NCBI GenBank assembly: GCA_905178155.1
Contig: CAJINV010000009.1
Location: 1,746,659-1,810,658 of the forward strand
Length of the DNA stretch: 64,000 nt
Direction: 5' to 3'
Source of the DNA: Amoebophrya sp. A120
Lineage: Eukaryota > Sar > Dinophyceae > Syndiniales > Amoebophryaceae
Shown here: positions 43,055-54,457 of the stretch, piece after piece
Position numbering within the stretch: the stretch's first letter is position 1
Layout of the letters: every line of letters starts with the position of its first letter
The notes under the pieces: model-generated
What the model was told of the DNA's origin: nothing
Databases searched by the model: none
Seen by the model: the letters and a program-made list of their open reading frames with translations, nothing else
Made by a program: the position numbers and the translations under genes

Positions 43055-43939
43055 TTCTCCTCTTTGGCCTTATAATCCAGTCTGAACTTCTTATTTACCC
43101 GGTTCCAGGAAGGACGAGGACTATGAGGCCGTGCTTGGTGATGTTCAGAAGCGGAAGCAGAACCCACTTCGAAAACTTAATAATCTCATCAGGCAACAAC
43201 AGAAAATGAAAACTAACAGGAGGGTTCTTACATATTAAAATGGAAAACGATATTGAGGGTAGGCCACTGGCGCTGAAAAACTTCATTGAGTCCGCAAAGA
43301 AGAATGTGTTCTACCTACACACTGAGAGAAGAAGAAGAACATGTAGCGCAGCTGCTTTTTTATCGTTGGTTTCTTCTACTTCATCAGATGCAGGAGTATT
43401 ACCGAAACTTAAATTTTCAGCAGAACGGCAGCAACCGAGAGTGGCGAAGATGGCACAGATTTTAGTGCGACAATGAATCGACCGAAGCATTTATTTCACA
43501 GAAATCAAAAACTTCGAAAGACCGAGGACGCTTTTATTTCCACCAGTCTCAATTTCTTCATCTTTTCTGCAGCACCAGGTTAGGACTAGGCTGCACGACT
43601 TTGCAGTACAGGAGTGCAAGTAATACAACTGTAGATGACCACTCACACGTCATGTTGTTATGTAGTGTTGCGCCGCGAGTGTGAGAGCACTTCCGAAGCT
43701 GGTGCGAACACGGACAAGCGCCTGTTTTTGAGGCAGCACCAGACCAGTCGGTGAACGCGTATAATAGCGGGTATGTTATAAATGTAAAGCATAAGATTTT
43801 GTCTTTGATAGCCGTATTGACCACGGGGGAGACAGATATAAGCAGTACGATCGCGGTCGAAAACAAGTAGCTTGTAGTAGACCGGTCTTCTGTCTAGGAA
43901 GTCACGGACGAACTTGTTCAAAAATGTGAATGCACCATT
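43055..43939. other. Intergenic, weak ORFs only
   Basis: A minus frame (43658-43921) without ATG (start TTG) has moderately balanced composition, and could be a 3' exon of the gene at 43940-45517. No phase-consistent splice was found. Confidence 0.45.
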
Positions 43940-45517
43940 TCACCTGCTTGCGCCGGCACCAGTCGCCCGAGCTGAGGCAGCGCTATTATATGATCCCAAG
44001 CCGGATCCTCTCGAGAGTGGAAAGCTTTGGAAGCTGAGTCGTGCAACATCCTTTGTAGGAGGTACAACAACGGTGGACGTTGCTGTTGTCGCTTTCGCTG
44101 GTTGATCAAGTTTCGCTGGCAAGGATAACATCGACTGCGGAACAAGCTGCAGCTCCTTAGAGAAAGAACGCTGTTGCCCGATTACAACTTGGTTTGCTTT
44201 TAAACGTTGCAGCGTAGAAGCGATTTCCTGTTTTCGCTGTTCCACAGTCATCTGATTCTCGTCGTGTTTGGTCGTCTTTGCATATGTGCTTGTTGTAGTA
44301 GGTGCTGCTGCAGCTCCTGCTTCACCATCTGCGTGAACCAACACGTTGCTTTCCTGCGAGAGCTTGCTGGCGCTGACAACATTTCTCGGGTATAATATGC
44401 CTCCATCAACGCTCACGCTGTCTCTAGCAGCTCCGCCTTTTAATGGCACCTCCTGGAGCTGCTTCGATGAGGCTCGGTTGGAGACGGGAACTGGCGCTTT
44501 TTTCTTCGGTTTCAAGGGCTTTGGAGTTGGCTGGTTTGTGCGAGTCGAGGGAGCCGCTGGGACGGTTCCACCGATAGTGCTTGGGCTCGCCTTTCTACTC
44601 ACGGCACTCGTGGTATTTATTGTGCCTTCCCGCTGTCGTGTAACAAGTGAGGAACTGCCAGAAGCTGGAGCTGCTGGTGGTTGTGAGCGCCCCCGCCTTG
44701 TTGCGCCAGCAGTGTTGGCGAACAAGTTTGCAGCTGCTATGGGGGCCATTTTGACGGAGGTTCCATTCCTCGTCTCTGCAGATGAAGACAGGGCTGCCGC
44801 TGCGGTCATCTGGGGCTGTTGGCGTTGCACTTCCACGTTTGCCGCCACGGTGCCACGACTAGGTGGATCTGCTTCCGCCGAGTGCGGCAGGGACGTTTTC
44901 GAGGGAGTCAAGGTGATCATCTTCAGCCCGCCTAGGGTTTTCCCCCCGAGGTCCAGCGCAGCTTTGGGCTTCGGAGAGATGAGCGGCGTGGGTGGTTTGT
45001 TCAGCGCCAGTGCGGTAGGGTCTAGCACACCGCTGGGAGGCAGCAGGTTTTTCACGTTGCGGGCTGCAATCGCTTGCTGCTGAAAATGCGAGTGCAGGGA
45101 ACCGTTGTTCGGCAACGTCACCGGGGGGACTGGCATGACGCGTGCGGACATCGGTAGACTGAGCTGCGACTGCGAGCTACCACCTGGCCCACCGCCGGCA
45201 GTTGACGAAACCTTCGACTGCAGTGGCGTTGCTCCTAACAAGAGCTGAAATGACGTCGAGGGGCGCGCAGAGGCGGGTCTTGTCGATACCGCAAAACTCT
45301 GCAGAGGCGAAAAAGTTGGTAACAAATCCCGCTGTCCTCTCTCCTGCAAGGCAGAACTAGTGGCAGGCTCGTCTGGGGGCGCGTCGCGCGGTGGAGCCGG
45401 TTGTTCGTACGGCCCGCTCGGGGAAGAGCGTCCCACAGCACGAGCACTGCGCCTCTTCTCGTTATTTGCAGCCGGCGAGATCGGTGCAGCCGCGGTCGCG
45501 GCTACTTCGCCCGTCAT
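43940..45517 (-). CDS. Low-complexity Ser/Ala/Pro/Thr-rich hypothetical protein
   Basis: 525 residues from MTGEVAAT. The composition is Ser, Ala, Pro, Thr and Gln, with a short Lys-rich patch (KPLKPKKKAPVP) and a possible helix near 430-455. No domain, signal peptide or membrane segment is seen. The frame stays open for 53 more codons upstream, with the same composition, back to a TAG (45677-45679). The annotated ATG may therefore not be the true start, and an upstream exon is likely. Function unknown; probably a disordered protein. Confidence 0.55.
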   Translation of the reverse strand: MTGEVAATAAAPISPAANNEKRRSARAVGRSSPSGPYEQPAPPRDAPPDEPATSSALQERGQRDLLPTFSPLQSFAVSTRPASARPSTSFQLLLGATPLQSKVSSTAGGGPGGSSQSQLSLPMSARVMPVPPVTLPNNGSLHSHFQQQAIAARNVKNLLPPSGVLDPTALALNKPPTPLISPKPKAALDLGGKTLGGLKMITLTPSKTSLPHSAEADPPSRGTVAANVEVQRQQPQMTAAAALSSSAETRNGTSVKMAPIAAANLFANTAGATRRGRSQPPAAPASGSSSLVTRQREGTINTTSAVSRKASPSTIGGTVPAAPSTRTNQPTPKPLKPKKKAPVPVSNRASSKQLQEVPLKGGAARDSVSVDGGILYPRNVVSASKLSQESNVLVHADGEAGAAAAPTTTSTYAKTTKHDENQMTVEQRKQEIASTLQRLKANQVVIGQQRSFSKELQLVPQSMLSLPAKLDQPAKATTATSTVVVPPTKDVARLSFQSFPLSRGSGLGSYNSAASARATGAGASR

Positions 45518-45824
45518 GACTTGTGGACTTGCAGAGCGGCGCAGTGCTGCAGCCGTGGGTCGACTGGAGGTTTGTCCTGGAGAAAATTGGAATGATAACT
45601 GGGCGAGCGCTGTCGTCGCGGACGAGTGCGAGTTGTCGGTTGCTTGTTCATCTATGACTGCAGGGGCGACTTTATGCTAGTGCAAATCTTCCTTCCGGTT
45701 GTAATCCATTTTGTTCAGGGCATGCACAGCAACAGAGACGAGGGCTGCAAGAGAGTGGACTCTGCATCATGATAGATAAACCAACGCCCGATTCATCGGA
45801 GGCTATTCCTGCTTTGAATCGCTT
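45518..45824. other. Upstream open extension of the low-complexity gene
   Basis: 53 in-frame codons (to 45676) lead into the neighbouring gene's ATG. A further ATG at 45709 is separated from them by an in-frame TAG. Nothing else is seen. Confidence 0.4.
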
Positions 45825-48800
45825 TCAGAATTTATCACGCAAACAGTGGCAAAAGTCAGTTTCAGTACGTGAGGTTGCGACAACTTTGCAATGCCAATGA
45901 CAAATGAGGCGGGGAACAAGCGGAAGGGGGAGCAGCTGCGCACTCTCATACATTTCCTTGACTTGTTCTTGGCCTGTGTGTTTCATCTTGTTCTGTTCAG
46001 ACGGGGGCTCCTTCGTTTTTGTCGATGTAGTCGAAACCTTCATCATACTTGCGGCGCTCGGCATCTTTCCACCTTCTGCCATACTACTGCCCGAACCCGC
46101 AAAACCGGCGCCGATCGTACCAGCCGTAGCTGCTGCAAACGGGTTGTTGTTGAAGACTCTGGGCGTTCTCGAGGCGGAAGCCTCGCGCGCCGTGGCTGCA
46201 TTCGTCAAGATCGCGGTGATCTTGTTACTAAGAACTCCGCCGGCCGCCGCGGAGGAAAGCGACGATTGTTTCTGCCGCTGCTGCAGACTGAAAGTGTTGG
46301 CCTTCGATAACTGATCGGCAGATGCGGCGAGCGCTTCCGCGGTAATGACGGTCTTGGACGGGACTGACGAAGCGGTGTTTTGCAGAGCTTGTTGTGGTCC
46401 ACCGGTGGTCCTCGATGCCGGCTTCTGTAGTTGACTTGTAACTGAAAAAGACGATGAGTTGGGGTCTGCTCCTTCCGGTGCTGACCCGCCTCGTCGTAAT
46501 TTGTGTTGTTCCTGAATCCGATCTCTCTCGGAGAGTTCCCGTTTTTCCAACTCAAGAATTTGCTGCTCGCGCTCCAGATTCTGCTCCCACTTTCGGAGCC
46601 GGTCCTCGTCTTGAGTGAGCTGGTTTCTTCTGCCGCCCACGAGGGACGCCTGCAGATTGGAGTGCGAGTAACCGTGTTCACGTTCAGGATCTTCTTTATC
46701 TCTGCTGCTGGGCAACGCTACGGCTACACTGAGACTGAGTTCCTTCTCTGCCTCGTCGAGTTTCACACTGAGCTCCTGTTGGAGGTTCAGCACCTCCTCC
46801 CACCGCTCTGCCAGCTCCGCTTCTTTCTGCGCCAGCTCTTCCTCCCTTTTCAGCAAAGCGGCGGACTTTCTCTTCATTGCTGCCTTTTCCTTCTCAGATG
46901 TTGAAGCTCCACCACCTCCTTCGATGGGTGAAGCGCGGCTATCAACATCGTGGGCAGCTTGATGTTCAGCTGTTTTCTTCGTTCTATTCGCCTGGTTCTG
47001 TAGTTCCCTCTCCTCGAAGAGCTGCTTCAGTTTGCCTTTCCACTTTGCCTCCAGCTCCTTGACAGCGTTTTCCCGCTGCTGCAGCCTTTCCAACGTCTCC
47101 CGCCCCTGCTTCGCCAACTCTTCGAGTTCCTGCTTTCTCAGTCGGTTTTCCGCGAGATCCATCATTTGTTCAGTGCCGGTTGCAGGTCCAGAACCCGGAA
47201 CCGGGCCGCTACTTGTTGGAGACTGAACCCACAACCCCCCATCGCTGCGCCCCTCGAAAACCTGGCTGCGTTTCTCGAGTTTTTTCGCGAGTTGCTCCAC
47301 CTCGTCCAGCTTCGCCAGCATCTCTCTGCGCCCGAGAAACACGTCTTTGGGTGAGTAAAACTTTTTTTCTCGCGCGTGGAAGACGACGGCTGTCGGGTCT
47401 TGAACCCGGTCGTCCTGGCCGTGCAGGAGAAACAAAATCTTCTCCTCAACGCCCTGCCAAACTGCAGGCCAGGCGGACAACGGGACGGAGGGATTCTTCA
47501 GCATAACAGCCGGCGCGTTCTGGTTCTCTGTGCCACCAGTCGGGAACATGCTGCTGAGGTCGGCTCGCCCGCCCGTTATGTTGCCGTTTTGCAATGTCTG
47601 CAGCTCGAGTTCCTGCTGCTGTTCCTGTTCCCGCTGCAGTGCGTAAACAGCTTGCATCACCGAAAGGTTCGCTGCGTCGTTCCACACCGCAAGTGCGCGT
47701 GCTGGTTCGAAAACCCTGGCAGACTGCAGCTCGAATAGGTACGGGCCCAGCTGCACCGTGTCGTGGTTCCGGAGGCAGATCTTGCCCAACTGCATGCGGC
47801 CGTTGACGAAAATTTCGAAAGAATTACCAACGTTCTCCAGCGTGATGGAAGAAAAGCCTGTCGCACATCCCTCTTCTGTGTTCACATGGTGCGTCACGCG
47901 CACATGAACCTCACAAGGCGAGCGATTGTTGGCGGAGCCAGAATTGATGTCCGCAGCCAGTGCTGCTCTCGCGTTATTTGGCGCTGCTCCAGTACGAGGA
48001 TTTGCAGCCGATTTCTGTGGTTGGACCGGAGCTGCGCCTGTTATGGCCTCGAACTGTTGCGCCCAGCTTTCCAACCGTTCACGGTATCGCTCATCCAGAA
48101 TCCGTCTCAGTTTCATCCGGATAGGTGCGTACCGGCCCTGGAGAACAGAGCTTGCACTTGTGTCGTCAAAGTACGCCGCAACCTTCGCCATACTTTCGCA
48201 CCCGAAATCCAACACGTCTGGCAAAGTGATGAACTCGGAAGCCGAAGCTTCGCGGAGGTCGTCGGCGTAGTGCGAGTTATTTGCTAACGAGTGCCTGTTC
48301 GTGTTGTTCGAGGGTGCTGCGCCAGCTGCAAGGCCCTGCTTCGGTAGTTTCCGTGTGAGAATCAGGTGCAACTCAGAACCTGGTTGCAGCTCGTACCTAA
48401 CCGCACCCGCCAAGCTGCGATCGAAAAGTGGCAAACTGGCCAAGCACGGCGGCGGGGCTTCGACAGTGCTCGGACAGTCAAGGATAGTTTCCACACTCGT
48501 GTCGTTGTTTTTGGCCAAGCGGACGACGTTTCCTGAAAGTAAAGAAGAACGACTGCCGTGTGTTACGTGACTGTCTTTTCTCTTGCTCTTGCAGAACTGA
48601 TGCCTTTGATTCAGCTGGTAGAGCAAACCCAGAGCTTCCTCCGAAAATTCGTGCATGGACGACTCTTGCAGCGATTGCAAAAGCGCGAGGTGTGAGGAAT
48701 GAGCCGCCGCAGTGGCGGCTGATGTCGGACCCTCGCTGTTTTTACTCGCACTCGCTCTGCTGGTTGTACCGGGTTTGCTCGCAAGCGTCGAGATGGTCGG

Positions 48801-51800
48801 TCCTGCGGGCCCTACTCGCGTGTGCGGGCCAGTCTTTTGATTGTAGGCATGATGCAATGCCATTTGCGATCTCTGAACCTCCTCCGCCAATTGCTTGGCG
48901 ATCGCACCGCGCTTGCTCGACAGGTTCGGCGCCACCTTTTGCAGCGTGGCGTCGATATTTTGGTACCGATCGTTCAGGTGGAGAGCCAACTGCGCGAACT
49001 GCATGGTGTCGAACAACTTTGTTCCGGGACCAGTTTCCTCCACTCCAGACGAGGCAGCGGATGACACATTGGCGCCTGCGCCACTTCCTCCTGCTGCAAC
49101 ACGACTTCGACGGCACCCGAGCACCGTGCCCGCTACCGTGAAGCTCGCGAATCTCCGACGGGCATCGCCGAAAAACTGGTCTAGCAAAACAGAGAGCTTC
49201 GACCGGTTCGAATCCCGTATGTGATGATCGGCTGAGGACGCCCCACTGCCCAAGACACGGCGCTGCACCCCCGGTCCCGCTTTCAGCGGCGAAGCGAGGC
49301 TTTCGCGGTGCTGCTCCGATTCGGATTTGGGCGGGGCTGCGGACAGGAGGTCGACGAACTGCTGCTGCACGGAGTGCTGTAACTCGGCCTGCACGGCGTC
49401 GCTAGCGGGGTTCGTGAGCGGGGCGAGCTCCACCACCGCAAGTTGCGCAGCTAGATTCCCGGGGAGGTTCCAATGATCGATCAGGTACACGCGGGCGACC
49501 GGGCGCTTGTAGAATGGTGCAGCCTCTTCCACTTCGTGAGCACCGGAAAGATGACTGATGGTGTTGTACGTGTTTTGGAGGTATTAGTATTGACGAGCAG
49601 ATTGGAGCCATATTTCTTTACGTAGCAATGATGTTGACGTAGCGCAGACGTAGCTCATCATGAACTATCCACAGCACGACCGCCGAAAAATCTTCCGTCG
49701 ACAGGCCTTCACTTTTTCAAAAAGTCGCAGTCGCACGAGAAGCAAGGCATTTAAAAAAGTTACCTCCCATACAGTCCCTGCTTGAAGACTGCGAAGTCGA
49801 GCAGATTTGAGAAGTCGTTGGGGTTTCGGGCTTGAATTTTGCTGACATTCCGCACGTGAATGGGCAGGTCAGGGTGTTCCACAAGTTGGAAGGGCTGGTA
49901 ATCCTCGGAAAAGTCCTTCACGTTCAGCAGATCGCGAATCACGTCCTCTTCCAGTACCTCAAAAGCCTGCAGGGCCACGTGGGGCGCATGCTTGACTTCG
50001 CTCGGAGCGGAACCTCCTACTTCGGACACGACCCGACTAGAGCCTCCACGGGATGATCCTCGATCCTGCTTGTTTGCAATGCCGGCGTCGCCCCCGTCGG
50101 CAACCGTGTTCGCCAAAGAGCAGCTTCTGGCCACCATTTCCGCGAAGCGCTTCTTGAAGTCGCCGTAAAAGACCACCGCAGTGTTGATGCCTTGGGATAA
50201 AAGTGATCTGATCTGGTCGATGTCCGCCACCCCCTGGAGCAGACGCGCGGTCTGCAGACCCCTTTCGTCCTGCGTGCTCGGTGCCGTTGTACCGGCTGAT
50301 GGAAAGAAAGCAGAGGAGGAGGTCGCGGCAGAGTCACCCACGAGGAGTCGACCCACAGCTGCTGAAGAAGACGCAGTGTTTGTGTGATCAGCCTCATCTG
50401 AAGTGCTCGCTGCTTTAGTACTCCGCGTCGAGGACCCTACGGTGCCTCCTGCGCTAGTGCCGCCCCGTCCGGACCCGGCGACCATGCGCACTTTTACATC
50501 AGCAAAGGGGCCGAAAGTTCGTCTTCTCGCACCGCCCAGCGACACCATCTTGTTGCCTGAGTGCGTTTCCACGCCGAACTTAGAAACCGGTATAGCAGCG
50601 TCGTCGCGGTCAATAAGAACGCGGACGTCGCAGTAGCTCCTCGCTTGTTCGCTTATGGACCGGGAATTCAATGTTTTTAGAAACGGTCGCTCGTCCAATT
50701 CCCAATCGGGCGCCATCATTTCAGTATCTCCGGATGGCCATGCCTGCACGGCTGAGCTGCCGTCTATATCTCTAGTACCGTCATCGAACCCAGCTTCACT
50801 TCTGGCTCCAAGTCCAGACGTACCAGACAGCATGCTCGCCAGTGAGTAGTCCTGGTCGTTTTTTTGAAATTTGGAAAACTTTGGCAGCTCGTGGTTGGAC
50901 GGCTTTCGGCCAATGTGGTGTCTCCGGTCGTCCTCCAAGTTGGCCTGCTTCAGCACGAAGTCGTTGTACTTCTTGATATTTTCCTGGTGCTTTTTCAGAG
51001 GGACGCCAGTAATGGACCTGGTTACCGTTGTGCCGATGTGGTTCAAGTCAGACCGCAAGTTCACGAGTAACGACTGGCCGTTATCGGCGGTGTCGCGAAA
51101 CACGTTCTGCTCTTCCTGTAGCCGCTTCAACTGCGAAAACGATTTTTGCCGGCTGGAGTACTGCTTGCGCTTCGCGAACGTCGACGCGGACATGTCGGAC
51201 TGCTTCGACTTCAGGCTGAAACTGGTCGAGAACGCTGCTACGGAGCTCGAACAACTGCTGTCATTGTCCTGTTCGGTCACTTCTATTTCTCGCTCGGAGG
51301 TAGTCTGCTGATTCGACTGCTGGTCCACAAGCGCACCACCATCTTCGCCTGTTCTCCCACCAGGGGGAATTCTAGTGCTTCGAAGCTTGCTCGTACGGCT
51401 GGCGGTGTATTTGTTGGCGATTTTCACTTCCAGATCTTTCGGCGCAGCGGGGGGACCTTCGATCAACGTCTCCTCGGTTTTTAGCGGACGCCATTCCTTT
51501 ATGCTGGGAATCTTGTCAAGAAGCTTGTGTGGACTCGAAGTTCTGGCCGAGGCGGTGTTTATTTTCTGGGGGCTTCGCAAAGTCGCCTCCGGCGTCAGGA
51601 TGCCCGTCGATCCCCGAGCTTCTGGAGTCGATGCACCGGGCGCTGTGGTGGTCCTGCGCGCAACATTTCCATCTGGTCGCTTACCTTTCCCAAGGCTATT
51701 GCGATTGGTGGTCGCGCCAGTGCTATTGTTCGTGATTGTCGTTGCATAGCTGCTTTTCGAGGACCCCGGAGTTATTCTGCTTCCAGGTACAAACGCACCT

Positions 51801-52267
51801 TGGCGTGGCGTGCTCGTGCCGGCGGAGACGGCGCCGCTAGCAGCAGTTGCCGGCTCCTGAGAGGCGGCGGCACCCGTGTTGTGCGTAGAGGTCTTGTTCG
51901 CCGCACGGGCATCGACCGCGGCAGCGATGCCCGGCGTCGTGGTCGAGGTCCCGAGTGTGACAGTCACGCTGTCTTCGTAGGTGTTCTCGATTTCGTGTTC
52001 TTGTGCCACCTGCCCATTGTATTCAGGTTCATCAGGAGCGGCCCCAGGACCGAGAACCTCGCTCTCTTGCTGCTGCTCCAACGTAAGGTCCTCGTAGGCA
52101 GATGGAGATCTTGGCAAAAATGTAAATGATTGATGACTGTCATCGGGAACATGTTGATCGGCGTCCAATTCTTGGTGACGCAGGGCCAATTGCTCTCCAC
52201 GCTCCTTCTCCTCGGCGACGGCCTGCTGCAGAGACGCAATGCGAGCTGCCCACACATCGGACGACAT
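45825..52267 (-). CDS. Kinesin-3-like protein with degenerate motor and FHA domain (two exons)
   Basis: Exon 1 (52267-49764) and exon 2 (49554-45825) join across a 209 bp GT-AG intron in phase 2, giving 2077 residues. Residues 517-1030 read as a stretched kinesin motor with low-complexity insertions. They include INTAVVFYGDFKKRFAEM (where active motors have the YGQTGSGKT P-loop), ALQAFEVLEEDVIRDLL (strand/helix after the loop), VVELAPL (where DLAGSE stands), DSNRSKLSVLLDQFFG (YRNSKLTRLLQD position) and FAQLALHLND. The P-loop Gly and Lys, switch I and switch II are all replaced, so ATP turnover is unlikely. An FHA-like domain at about 1396-1448 (NSFEIFVNGRMQLG, LGPYLFEL) follows, then a long coiled coil (about 1636-1863) and a Ser-rich tail. 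It is probably a non-motile scaffold or dimer partner. Confidence 0.75.
49555..49763 (-). other. 209 bp GT-AG intron within the kinesin-like gene
   Basis: Donor TATGGGAG|GTAACT ends exon 1. Acceptor ACCATCAG opens exon 2. Phase 2 join makes AG+T (Ser). Without it the downstream frame would lack an ATG (it opens at GTG). Confidence 0.7.
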
Positions 52268-54457
52268 GGAACGGATGTCGTTGTCGACCTTGTTGTGCCC
52301 TTTAATTGCCCTTTACCTGCTCTAGCAGAAAAAGAAACTGGAAGTGCCTTGTGACTTTGCTTCTACCTTCCGCCAAACGCAAACACTAGTCCGCGTCGCG
52401 TACAAACAACTGTTGATCTTTGTCGTTGCGCAAGGAATTCGGCCTCAGTATTCATGGATGCGGCTAGGTTCGTCACGAAGGTGCGGCACTTCTTTCATAA
52501 GAAAATTGACACAAGCAGGCACGGCTAAAAACATCATCCGAGAAATGATCGCGCGAGCCATGTGCATCTGGTGGCGCTGCAATGCTTTAGGAAAGTGACA
52601 CAATATCGCTCCGGGCTGCATGTGCTCGCCGATCTCGATCAGACAGGTCCTCGATGACGACGTAACTTGTACGATCTGGGCACTTTTGCACTCACGCTAA
52701 CATCGATCAAAAATACATGATTTCCGTTTATCTCGTGGCTCCCTCGGCAGCGATTTTGGTGTCAAATTGTATCTCACGACGCTCAGACAACTGCAAGTTG
52801 CACGGGTAACTAGGTTTCTGAAGGAAAATTCTGGTGGTTCGACGATGAGATTGAGATTCTCGACGAGGGAGCGCGAAATAGTACTGACTACAGGCGGCAC
52901 CACGCGCCAACGCCATACACGCCACCGGATGAACGAAGATCTTCGCGGCGAGGAATCCCTGGTGTTTTGCTGCGCGAACAAATTTCCTCTTCTTGGCTCT
53001 CTTCCGTGACCGTGGCTTCGTTTCGGCGGGCGTTGAAATATAATTTTCAAAAAGCCCAAACATCAAAAATCTACTTGCTTCTTTATTTTTAAAACAAATA
53101 CTGGCCGCGAAGAGGGCAGCATACGTATTGGTTTCTTCTTTTTCAACCGCCTACCGAGAGCTGCTTTTGGCACGGTGCCAGCTAAAGAAGATAGAGCTTG
53201 AGCTTCTGTTCATCTTCCGTCGATTCCTTGTCTACCTCCAGTTTTTGTTTCAAACAAATCGATGGACTATCGTCGTTTTATGCATCGTCTTTTTTTGAGG
53301 AAGAGGCGCAAAAAATTGTGTGAAAGTGGTGAACTATCTGAGGCATCGCGTTTTCAAGTGCGACAAGGCGAGACATTTAGGAAATCGCTGCCGTTTTTTC
53401 CTTTGGTCTTGCGACGCTACGGTGTGTCTGAGTATTCTAGGGAAAAGAAAGAGCAAAAACACGCTAAAGATCGTTGCCAGGTCGTCGCGTACAGGCGACT
53501 ACTTGTTGGAAAGCATCCTGCTTTTTTTCTTGTTTCTGGGCTCCATGGGATTCAGGCGAAAATCTTACCATACCCTCGCAAGACCTTGTTTGAAAAGAGC
53601 AGCAGAAAAGACCAACAAGATCTTCCAACAGGTCTTGAGAAGGCCTACGCCTAACAAGACAAATATTAGTATAGTCTAGCAACTGAAGTCATCGCATTCG
53701 GGTCGTATTATTCTAATTCTCCACGTCGAACGGGACCCACTTCGAAAAGATTAAAAAATATAGTCCTGCGGCGAAAGGGCAAAACCACGAAAGATGACGA
53801 CGCTACGGGCACCTTATTTCTGGCGTGATCTTTCAAATGGAAGAGACAAATCCTCCCTCTGTGGAAAATGTTCAAAAGTCGAAAAGAAAAACCCCGATCC
53901 ATCCGTTTGAAACCTAAAGCACGGAACTCTTGTACCGATTTTTTGTTGTTCAAAAAAATCTATACTGTGACTGACTTCAGACGATGAAAACACGTGTCTT
54001 CTAGTTTTGCAGTCGTCCCAGATATAGTTTCGTACATAAGTACCTTCTTGGTGCTAAGTTTTAGCTAAAAATAAAAATATAAGCAAGGAAGTGCTGCAGT
54101 TGTTTTGGATGCAGTGTCAGTACCTTAAAAAAGCTGTCGTGCCTATATTCTCTACCGTCTTCCAAAAATCGAAAGCGTTCTTTTATTTATCTCGATCTCA
54201 AAAAATAAAAAACTCGAAAGCCTCTTTGGTGAAGGTGATGCGACGCATCTTGTTCATAACGGAACATACTGGCAGGAGTAGTGCTCGTGTAGCTTCAGAT
54301 ATTAGTAAGTACAGAATCATGGTCGTGGTCCATAGAATGTCGCAGCGAAGGACATTTTCGAACCCCGCGTGGAAGATCTTCATGAGGCGTCTATCATTAT
54401 TGCGAGGAGGAGGACTGCTGTAGTGGTGTTCCGTGACCTTCTCCGACTCCGTCACCA
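52268..54457. other. Intergenic, no supported gene
   Basis: Two overlapping plus frames (53262-53654 and 53320-53679) are basic with no domain, and each undermines the other. Otherwise nothing. Confidence 0.5.

Noticed and set aside
49200-49215. GGTTCGAATCCCG resembling a tRNA T-arm
   Set aside because: It lies inside the kinesin-like coding exon and no acceptor or anticodon arms surround it.
53262-53679. Two overlapping plus-strand frames of 119-130 codons
   Set aside because: Basic, no domain, and they overlap in different frames, so neither is favoured.
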